Assembly: GCF_007846095.1 (NCBI RefSeq) | Contig: NZ_VOEI01000001.1 | Location: forward strand, 682,001 to 746,000 | Direction: 5' to 3' | Source: Mucilaginibacter achroorhodeus | GTDB taxonomy: Bacteria; Bacteroidota; Bacteroidia; Sphingobacteriales; Sphingobacteriaceae | Length of the DNA: 64,000 bases | Shown here: in pieces, positions 42,019-49,259 of the stretch | Layout of the letters: each line of letters starts with the position of its first letter | How positions within the stretch are numbered: position 1 is the stretch's first letter | Made by a program: the position numbers and the translations under genes | The notes under the pieces: model-generated | Told to the model about the DNA's origin: nothing | The model's database searches: none | The model's input: the letters and a program-made list of their open reading frames with translations, nothing else

Positions 42019-42656
42019 TTCTTGTTATTTCTGCTAAAAAAAGATACGGACAGGTTGGGTGTATTTGTTTGGTTTATTGTTATAATGTTGTCTCCTGATT
42101 GTTTTGATAGGTATCCTGGCAAACGCTCACTTTCTGCTATCATCACCTTTAATTTTTCCCGTGCCTTGTGCAGGTTTGATTTTGATGTCCCCACGCTGAT
42201 GTTCAGCATTTCGCCAATCTCCTCATGCGTGTAGCCTTCAATGGCAAACAGGTTAAATATGGTGCGGTATGCACGTGGCAGCCTGGTAACCATCTCAAGC
42301 AGTTCGTTATAGCTTAAATTTTTATCTGCGTAATCATTGTCATTAACGTGCTCTGCCTTATCAAGCTCTTCCGTATAGGCAACTTTAAGATTAGCTCGAT
42401 AATAATCTATGGAAGTGTTTACCATTATACGACCAAGCCAGGCTTTAAAAGGTTTGGCTCTATCGTATTTCTCCAGGTTTTTGAAAACCTTAAAGAAACC
42501 CTGGTTCATCACTTCAGAAGCTTCGTAACGGTTATTGGCATATCTGAGACAGATGCCCATAGCAAAGCCATAAAAAGCCTTATACAACAGCTTTTGGCTT
42601 AACCTGTCGTCCTTTAAACAGCCGCTTACCAGTTCTCGTAATTCTTCTTCGCCCAT
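42015..42656 (-). CDS. ECF-type RNA polymerase sigma factor
   Basis: 213 residues. Region 2 is visible from FYGFAMGICLRYANNRYEA to PFKAWLGRIMVNTSIDYYR, and region 4 from LPRAYRTIFNLFAIEGYTHE through EIGEMLNISVGTSKSNLHKA to REKLKVMI, the DNA-binding helix-turn-helix. No region 1.1 or 3 is present, typical of ECF sigma factors. It is overlapped by the anti-sigma-like gene and heads the YceI/DUF5777/Rieske cluster, suggesting it controls that cluster. Confidence 0.94.
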   Translation of the reverse strand: MGEEELRELVSGCLKDDRLSQKLLYKAFYGFAMGICLRYANNRYEASEVMNQGFFKVFKNLEKYDRAKPFKAWLGRIMVNTSIDYYRANLKVAYTEELDKAEHVNDNDYADKNLSYNELLEMVTRLPRAYRTIFNLFAIEGYTHEEIGEMLNISVGTSKSNLHKAREKLKVMIAESERLPGYLSKQSGDNIITINQTNTPNLSVSFFSRNNKK

Positions 42657-42851
42657 ATTTGGGTTTATCTGTTAACTACCCCGAATTTTACCTTATCTGC
42701 ATACATCACGCAGCAGGTGTTGCTAAGGTTGCCTCCGATTAAATTTTTTTTGATATTTTAATAATCGCAATGATCCTTCAAAAATAATCAGGAAATAATG
42801 AATAATATTGAAGTAATTATTACGCTTGTTTATTAATAAGGTAATACAACT

Positions 42852-43601
42852 ATGAAAAAATTACTCTACTTGATACCGCTTTTACTTACGGCCTGTGTCG
42901 GCAATAACAACAACAAAGCTGATGATACCGCAAAAGAAGACATCGCCAAAACAGCCACCGCTCCTGCAGCAACCGATACCATGTTTCTGCAGAAAGAGAA
43001 GACCAAAGATTATTACCACATAGTTTATGTAGAGAAAAATCATGCGGCACAGATCTTTAAAGATCTGGTAAATTTTAAGTTTGACCATTACGATACTGTG
43101 AACTATAAGCAAGCGTACAGAGTGTTAAAGGTGCGTAACCCAAAGCCGCTAAAAAAATATGACCTGGCCGGGCTGCCTAACGAGTGGCTGCCGGTTTACA
43201 CTTACAAGGGCGAGCGCTACCTATATGCACCGGCTGATTGGGGAAATGCAGATAAACGCATTATTACAGATAGCACGATCATCTACCGAGGCGAAGAGGG
43301 CCCCGAGCCGCATGTACTAAATGATTTTAAGAAGATAGGAGATAACAAATACAACCTCAAAGCACCACCTTTCTACCAATTTATAAAAAAATCAAATATC
43401 AATATTTACATTATTGATCCTAAAACAAAACTAAGTGTTTGGGAAGATACCGAGCTGCCGCCTGCTTATCGCTACCGTATGTATGTTCCGCGCCAAAGTG
43501 CCGGTAATTACAATATGGTGGTAAATTATTGCAAAGCCGCCAAAATGCCCGAGTTTGAATTTGACAAAGTAAACTACCAGGCCCTTATAAAAAACCGTTA
43601 A
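42852..43601 (+). CDS. Hypothetical lipoprotein
   Basis: 249 residues. Lipoprotein signal MKKLLYLIPLLLTAC with lipid Cys15, then an Asn/Lys-rich start and a mixed alpha/beta domain with notable segments GLPNEWLPVYTYKGERYLY and FYQFIKKSNINIYIID. No family recognised. Its stop codon overlaps the stop of the next, opposite-strand gene by 3 nt of shared sequence and there is no terminator between them. Confidence 0.78.
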   Translation: MKKLLYLIPLLLTACVGNNNNKADDTAKEDIAKTATAPAATDTMFLQKEKTKDYYHIVYVEKNHAAQIFKDLVNFKFDHYDTVNYKQAYRVLKVRNPKPLKKYDLAGLPNEWLPVYTYKGERYLYAPADWGNADKRIITDSTIIYRGEEGPEPHVLNDFKKIGDNKYNLKAPPFYQFIKKSNINIYIIDPKTKLSVWEDTELPPAYRYRMYVPRQSAGNYNMVVNYCKAAKMPEFEFDKVNYQALIKNR

Positions 43602-44503
43602 TTATCGGGAGAAGAATAATGGTATATGGGGGCAAAAACGCCCTCGCTGGTAGTGTAATAACTTTTACCATCTGCGCTAAAGCCGATAGCTTCGCCCTGG
43701 CGTTCTTGTTTATATGGTAACTCACGGGCAGGGCGTTGCAGTGTTTGCCAAATAGCCTCGTTGCCTTGCCTGCGCCAATAGTAAACCCGTTCATAGCTTT
43801 TAACCAATACCTGGCTGCCATCTTTTGATATGTCTGCAGCGGTGATCCATTTAAAAGGCTTTAAGCCCGAGAAAAATAATTTGCCTCTAAAGGTAAGTTT
43901 TGTAGTATCGCCTTCACCAGCTTTGAGCGGGGCTGTGTAAACGCCAACGCTGTCGCCACGTTTGGTAACAATGTAAAGCAGTTTTTGCAGCGGATCTATG
44001 GCCATAGCCTCTGCATCTTTTGGCCCATCAGGATATTGATAAGTGAAAGCTATTGGTTTAGCTTCTGTGTTGCCGGCACTTGCCCAGGCTGCTGATTCTG
44101 CGAAACGGTAAACGGTGATAGCTTTTCTGTGCGCAGCGTTATCGCCTATATCACCAAGGTAAACGTAGCTCTGTTTTTTTTTAGGTCCGGGGCCAACGGC
44201 AATATCTTCGCAATCTGTTACGCCCGGAGGTTGTTCATTTCCTTTAAAATAAATGGTGCTTTTAAGATTTCCTTTTGCATCTATTGCAAAAAAACGACTG
44301 GTGTCGCCGCTATCATTATGTACATAAAATATATCGGGATTGATAGTAGAAGCTGCTATGCCCGATGTTTCGTCCATCGCTTTATCTTTCAAATTGCCTT
44401 CGGGCTGCATTTTGCTGTCGATAAAGCGGTGTTTGGCAAATGCTGCAACAAACACCAATACAACAAGCGGGACAATTATTTTAACAGCTCTTGATCTGAC
44501 CAT
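43598..44503 (-). CDS. Membrane-anchored beta-propeller-like protein
   Basis: 301 residues from ATG 44503 (MVRSRAVKIIVPLV); a TTG six codons upstream is less likely. One N-terminal membrane helix is followed by blade-like repeats (DIFYVHNDSGDTSRFFAID, KQSYVYLGDIGDN, LLYIVTKRGDSVGVYTA, GSQVLVKSYERVYYWR, GFSADGKSYYTTSEG), suggesting a six- or seven-bladed propeller on the periplasmic side. No enzymatic motif seen; function unknown. Confidence 0.75.
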   Translation of the reverse strand: MVRSRAVKIIVPLVVLVFVAAFAKHRFIDSKMQPEGNLKDKAMDETSGIAASTINPDIFYVHNDSGDTSRFFAIDAKGNLKSTIYFKGNEQPPGVTDCEDIAVGPGPKKKQSYVYLGDIGDNAAHRKAITVYRFAESAAWASAGNTEAKPIAFTYQYPDGPKDAEAMAIDPLQKLLYIVTKRGDSVGVYTAPLKAGEGDTTKLTFRGKLFFSGLKPFKWITAADISKDGSQVLVKSYERVYYWRRQGNEAIWQTLQRPARELPYKQERQGEAIGFSADGKSYYTTSEGVFAPIYHYSSPDN

Positions 44504-44573
44504 AGTAAGCTTATATAACAAAAAAGCGACCCATATATTACAGGCCGCTCTAATTTAAGTTTATAATTAGTTA

Positions 44574-45599
44574 TTAGTCTTGAACAATGAGGGTTGTTTT
44601 CTCTGTGTAAACGATCTCAGCATCAGGCTTAGAAACGTCCTTCAAGGTTACCTTGCCGCGTTCTTTACGCAATATGCGGTTAAATAACGATATCTCTTTA
44701 TCAAAAAGGAAACGGAAAAATAATTTGGTCCATGATTGGTGCGAGTGCAGCGTATCATAGTATTCAGGTGCTGCTTTTTTTATCTCCGGCAACCTGTTCC
44801 ATGGTATTGATGGAAAATCGTGATGCTCATTATGGAAGCCTACGTTAAATGCTACTTTATTTAAACCACCATAGTAGCTGTAAGTTTCCTGCTCCTCGCC
44901 GTGGGTAAGGTAATGCTCCTGCACCCAGCGTGCGCCCAGCGGGTGTAAACCAACAGAAAAAAAGAAGCTTGCCACCAGAAAAACAACCGATTGCCAGCCC
45001 ATAAAGTACCATATAGCTACGTTAAAAGCCATTTGTACCACAAAGTTGATAACTATCCATTTATCGAAAGGATTGATCTCGCGTAAGCGGGAAAGGCGGA
45101 AGATCTGGAATAGCGGGAAAAACAATAACCAGATAGCTTTACCCACAAAAGAGTTACTTATCAGTTTGGCTTCCCAACGGTTTGGCAGATCGGCATCAAG
45201 CTCGTGTATACCCTGGAAAGAGTGGTGTTTAATATGATATTTTTCAAAAGACATTGCCGTTGGCACCACCTGTGGTAAGTTCGACAGGATAGCTGCCCAG
45301 CGGTTAGCGTTACGATTTTTAAATAATAACTGGTGGGTACACTCATGTATCATTACAAACAAAGCATGGTCTGCAAATGCCCCAAGCAGATAGGCTGCGC
45401 CAAAAACAAGCCACCAGGATTGATCGCGAAGAAACCATGCTAATGCTACCTGGAAGCCAACAATGCCTAAGATAGCCCAGATGGTTTTTGGATTTTTACC
45501 TATTAAGTTTCGTAGCTGTGGGAACTGCTTAAGAATTTTCTTTGTACGTATACGATGCGGTTCGGACTCCTGCGAGTAGATAAAATCTGTTTTCTTCAT
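44574..45599 (-). CDS. Sphingolipid Delta4-desaturase-like membrane fatty acid desaturase
   Basis: 341 residues. The three histidine boxes are HECTH (85-89), HIKHH (122-126) and HNEHH (256-260), with membrane helices between them. The N-terminus (DFIYSQESEPHRIRTKKILK) and the stretch QETYSYYGGLNKVAFNVGFH resemble eukaryotic dihydroceramide Delta4-desaturase DES1/DEGS1 from memory, closer than ordinary bacterial desaturases. That would introduce a double bond into the sphingoid base; sphingolipids do occur in Sphingobacteriaceae. The substrate is inferred by homology only. Divergent from the EamA gene. Confidence 0.9.
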   Translation of the reverse strand: MKKTDFIYSQESEPHRIRTKKILKQFPQLRNLIGKNPKTIWAILGIVGFQVALAWFLRDQSWWLVFGAAYLLGAFADHALFVMIHECTHQLLFKNRNANRWAAILSNLPQVVPTAMSFEKYHIKHHSFQGIHELDADLPNRWEAKLISNSFVGKAIWLLFFPLFQIFRLSRLREINPFDKWIVINFVVQMAFNVAIWYFMGWQSVVFLVASFFFSVGLHPLGARWVQEHYLTHGEEQETYSYYGGLNKVAFNVGFHNEHHDFPSIPWNRLPEIKKAAPEYYDTLHSHQSWTKLFFRFLFDKEISLFNRILRKERGKVTLKDVSKPDAEIVYTEKTTLIVQD

Positions 45600-45774
45600 A
45601 TTAGGGTTAAAACGTTGAAGATAACAATTCCGTACAACGGTTGTATTTCAACTATAAATATTTTTTAAAAATACGGCTAAAAAACTAATTATTGTTAATC
45701 TTAACGAAATATATTTGACTAAAATAACATTAATTTTTGAATAGCAAGCCAAATAATTAGATAAACAGAAAACT

Positions 45775-46188
45775 ATGTGGTGGATATACGCTTTACTTTC
45801 GGCTGTATTTGCAGCACTAACTGCAATTTTTGCTAAGATAGGTATCAAGGACATTGACAGCGACTTAGCTACCGCAATACGTACTGTTGTAATAGTGGTG
45901 CTTGCCTGGTCAATTGTGTTTTTTAAGCACGCACAAACGGGCATCCAAACGCTTAACCGGCTCAATTGGACCTTTCTTATCCTCTCCGGTTGTGCTACGG
46001 GGTTATCATGGGTATTTTATTTTAAGGCATTGCAAATTGGTAAGGTGCAGCAAGTGGCCCCTGTTGATAAACTGAGTGTGGCATTGGCAATTGTTTTGTC
46101 TGTAGTGTTTTTGGGCGAGCAACTCACTTTAAAGAATGCTTTGGGCGCTTTATTGATCATCGGCGGCAGCATTGTGCTTATTTTTTAA
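45775..46188 (+). CDS. EamA/DMT family small transporter
   Basis: 137 residues with four to five membrane helices and one EamA domain only (WWIYALLSAVFAALTAIFAK at the start, APVDKLSVALAIVLSVVFLG and LGALLIIGGSIVLIF at the end). Single-domain members act as dimers. Substrate unknown. It lies 88 nt before the outer-membrane receptor gene. Confidence 0.92.
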   Translation: MWWIYALLSAVFAALTAIFAKIGIKDIDSDLATAIRTVVIVVLAWSIVFFKHAQTGIQTLNRLNWTFLILSGCATGLSWVFYFKALQIGKVQQVAPVDKLSVALAIVLSVVFLGEQLTLKNALGALLIIGGSIVLIF

Positions 46189-46276
46189 CATTGCCTTAGT
46201 GTGTATGTAACATTTACGAAACCTCCGCATTAATCGGATTTTTCTGTGGAGATTTGCGCCTCCATTATAGGCCATT

Positions 46277-48769
46277 ATGCGTAGTTACATCCTGTCAGTT
46301 TCATTTATCCTGTTATCGTTCTGCACTTTTGCCCAAAACACCGGGGGCAAAGGTAAATTGATTGGAAAGGTAATAGACGCCACCACGCAACAACCGGTAG
46401 ACTACGCTACAGTATCTGTATTTAAGCAAGGCAGTACAAGCCCGTTCAATGGCATTAGTACAGATGAAAAAGGCACATTCAACATACAAAGCATAGCGGC
46501 AGGCGACTACCGTGTTACCGTGGATTTTTTAGGTTATAAAAAGTACATAGTTGAGCATGTTATAGTTAAAGATGGCGGTACTGCTACCATTGGCACTGTG
46601 CTTTTGCAACCTAACCAAAACCAGTTAAAGGGAGTAGATATTATTGCCAAAGCACCGATAATTGAGAACCGTATAGATAAAATGGTATTCAATGCCCAGA
46701 ATGATCTTACGGCGCAAAGCGGGGCAGCTATTGATGTGTTAAAGAAAGTTCCGCAGGTAACTGTTGATATTGATGGCAACGTGGAGCTACAGGGTAATGC
46801 TAATATCCGTTTCCTGATCAACGGTAAGCCAAGCAGTATTTTTGGGGCAAGCCTTGCCGACGCCTTGCAGGCCATCCCGGGCAGCCAGATTAAAAGTATA
46901 GAGGTAATTACCAGCCCGGGCGCTAAATACGATGCAGCAGGCACAGGTGGTATCATTAATATTATTTTAAAGGATAGTAAGGTATCGGGTATCAATGGAA
47001 GTGTTAACCTAACAGCAGGTACACGCCAGGAGAATGGATCTTTTAACCTGAACGCCCGCAAAGGGAATTTCGGCGTTAACGCATTTTTTAGCGGCAATGC
47101 TATGCTGAATACCAGGGCGCTGAATACAAATAAGCGTACATCCAGTAATCCGGATGGCAGCAGAAGCGAACTTTTCCAGGATGGGTACGCAGATACTAAA
47201 CGCAGTGGCTATCAATCGGGCTTAAGTTTCAACTGGAGCATCACCCCAAAAGACGACCTTACCGCTTCTGTAGGTTTTGATCATTTTGGTAACAGCAATA
47301 AAGGCATCACCAACCAGGAAGAAAGTTTGTACGGCATATCAGGAGCTTTATTGAACGACCTTAACAGTATCAGAAATTCTGAAAGCCGTTTTAGTGCTTA
47401 CTCTACCGATCTCAGCTTAAATTATAAAAAGACCTTTGCAAAAGAAGGCCAGGAACTGGAGTTTTTAATTACCACCAGCAGTAGTAAAAACACCGTAAAC
47501 TATTTTCAACGCCAGGATTATGATGCGCCAATGATGACCGCAACCGGCACGAGGGGTTATAACCCAGGCCGGGACAGGGAGACCAACATTTCATTAGATT
47601 ATACGCACCCGGTTACCAAAAACTTTAGTTTGGAAGGCGGTGCAAAAGTGGTTTTAGAAAACCTTACCAATACCATTAATACTGATACGCTCGATGCTGC
47701 CGGGAATTATTTAAACAACGCCAACCAAACTTACGGCTTTAACTATAAGCGTAACATTTACGCAGGGTATATCTCTACAACGGCATCGTTATTCAAGAAT
47801 TTTTTGGATGTGAAATTGGGCTTGCGTAACGAGTACACCACAACCAATGCCGATTTCCCCGGTGTGGTTATTCCCGGATACAACACTGTGGCGCCATCGG
47901 CAGTTATTTCACATAAACTGGATGCAACGCAAAGTATAAAATTGAGTTACTCGTTCAGGATAGAGCGGCCTGATTACGGCGAAGTAAATCCTTTCTATAA
48001 CATCAGTGACCCACACAACATCAGCACAGGTAATCCTAACTTGAAGCCAGAGAAAAGCAATAGTGTTGAACTGGGTTACAATCGATCGTTCAATAGCGGC
48101 GCTAATTTTTATGTAGGTAGTTTTTACCGCCATAACACAGATGATATACAGCAATATACCACCCAGTTTGATACATTGGTTGTCAATGGAGACAGGTATA
48201 CCAACGTCTTGCTTAGCCAGCGTGCTAACCGAGGTACGCAAAGCACCTTGGGTGGCAACATATTTGCATCTGTGCCTGTTGGTAAACTTAACCTGCGGAG
48301 CAATATTTTTATTGCCAACCGCTGGAACACCGCACCAGACCCTGCTAATAATAATGCTATCCAACGCGTAAGTGCTTTTAACTATCGCATAAACCTAAAT
48401 GCTAATTATCAGTTCCCTAATAATTTTATGGCTGAGATATTTGGTAACTACAACTCCAGCGCGAGAACGTTACAAGGCACAAGGCCGCAGTTCTTTTGGT
48501 ACAATTTTGCAGTACGTAAACAGTTTTTGGATAAGAAGGCCAGCATAGGTTTGGTAGCAAATAATCCGTTTAATAAATATGTTGATCAATACTCTACCAC
48601 TACGGGTGTAAGCTTTAATCAGGAAAGCCTGAGGCAGATGCCATTACGTTCGTTCGGGATCACTTTAAGCTACAAATTTGGTAAGCTTGATTTTGCCAAA
48701 GACAAGGAGAAAGAGGGCCGCGATAATAATGGCGGTACAGATATTCCTGAAAGCGGCGGCGGTAAATAA
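46277..48769 (+). CDS. Outer-membrane receptor with CarboxypepD_reg and TonB-type barrel
   Basis: 830 residues with signal peptide (MRSYILSVSFILLSFCTFA). Residues 27-105 form a carboxypeptidase-regulatory-like domain (GKVIDATTQQPVDYATVSVF), then a plug (ENRIDKMVFNAQNDLTAQSG, SIEVITSPGAKYDAAGTGGI) and an OMP_b-brl_3-type barrel of about 600 residues (SYSFRIERPDYGEVNPFYN). The C-terminal DKEKEGRDNNGGTDIPESGG tail is unusual for a barrel end. Substrate unknown. Followed by a strong terminator. Confidence 0.92.
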   Translation: MRSYILSVSFILLSFCTFAQNTGGKGKLIGKVIDATTQQPVDYATVSVFKQGSTSPFNGISTDEKGTFNIQSIAAGDYRVTVDFLGYKKYIVEHVIVKDGGTATIGTVLLQPNQNQLKGVDIIAKAPIIENRIDKMVFNAQNDLTAQSGAAIDVLKKVPQVTVDIDGNVELQGNANIRFLINGKPSSIFGASLADALQAIPGSQIKSIEVITSPGAKYDAAGTGGIINIILKDSKVSGINGSVNLTAGTRQENGSFNLNARKGNFGVNAFFSGNAMLNTRALNTNKRTSSNPDGSRSELFQDGYADTKRSGYQSGLSFNWSITPKDDLTASVGFDHFGNSNKGITNQEESLYGISGALLNDLNSIRNSESRFSAYSTDLSLNYKKTFAKEGQELEFLITTSSSKNTVNYFQRQDYDAPMMTATGTRGYNPGRDRETNISLDYTHPVTKNFSLEGGAKVVLENLTNTINTDTLDAAGNYLNNANQTYGFNYKRNIYAGYISTTASLFKNFLDVKLGLRNEYTTTNADFPGVVIPGYNTVAPSAVISHKLDATQSIKLSYSFRIERPDYGEVNPFYNISDPHNISTGNPNLKPEKSNSVELGYNRSFNSGANFYVGSFYRHNTDDIQQYTTQFDTLVVNGDRYTNVLLSQRANRGTQSTLGGNIFASVPVGKLNLRSNIFIANRWNTAPDPANNNAIQRVSAFNYRINLNANYQFPNNFMAEIFGNYNSSARTLQGTRPQFFWYNFAVRKQFLDKKASIGLVANNPFNKYVDQYSTTTGVSFNQESLRQMPLRSFGITLSYKFGKLDFAKDKEKEGRDNNGGTDIPESGGGK

Positions 48770-48770
48770 T

Positions 48771-48805
48771 AAAAAGGGCGGTTAACAAAAATAACCGCCC
48801 TTTTT
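48771..48805 (+). terminator. Intrinsic terminator after the receptor gene
   Basis: AAAAAGGGCGGTTA pairs with TAACCGCCCTTTTT around a 7-nt loop, starting 2 nt after the stop codon. Confidence 0.93.
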
Positions 48806-48853
48806 ACAAACTAAAATTTAAAGAAAGCAGTTATATAATAAAGCATTATTACT

Positions 48854-49048
48854 ATGAATACTGCTGACAAACACTTTAAATTCATAAACAGTAAGACTGG
48901 GTATGTAATTTTCTACACCTCGCTTAACGCAGGCCTCCCTACCGAGAAGTTAAAGGAAGAATTGGAAAAGGTTAAATTCCAGGTAGCCAGCAAAAATGGC
49001 CTCTACCATGGCACGGTTTATTGGGAAGAAATAAAAGCTGACAATTGA
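48854..49048 (+). CDS. Small hypothetical protein
   Basis: 64 residues, charged and soluble: a beta strand (HFKFINSKTGYVIFYTSL), a helix (PTEKLKEELEKVKFQV) and an ending KNGLYHGTVYWEEIKADN. No signal peptide, no known family. It stands alone between the receptor terminator and a long 5' region of the next gene, and codon use resembles neighbours, so I treat it as real with moderate confidence. Confidence 0.65.
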   Translation: MNTADKHFKFINSKTGYVIFYTSLNAGLPTEKLKEELEKVKFQVASKNGLYHGTVYWEEIKADN

Positions 49049-49199
49049 TTTAACGACGCGGTATTTGATGCTATATCGATAAGTTGTAAGCTTAAGACAT
49101 CGGTCAGCCGGGATAAATTTTCTTACTTAAGTAGGCGTGCAATAAATACCTATTTGGCCTTGGCTTGTGTTAATTTCTTATTCCCCTCAAAATCAGTAT

Positions 49200-49249
49200 A
49201 TTTAGATACCAATGATTGCCGGGTATCCAACACCCGGTTTGATCTAAAT
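49200..49249 (+). promoter_or_regulatory. Nested hairpin in the leader of the plug-domain gene
   Basis: An outer stem (ATTTAGAT 49200-49207 with ATCTAAAT 49242-49249) encloses an inner one (CCGGGT 49219-49224 with ACCCGG 49232-49237). It ends 10 nt before the ATG at 49260, so it could control translation. The remaining 150 nt of this gap show no feature I recognise. Confidence 0.35.
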
Positions 49250-49259
49250 CACAGGAAAT

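Noticed and set aside
45648..45965. 105-codon minus-strand frame overlapping the EamA gene
   Set aside because: Mostly antisense to the EamA gene and no family features.
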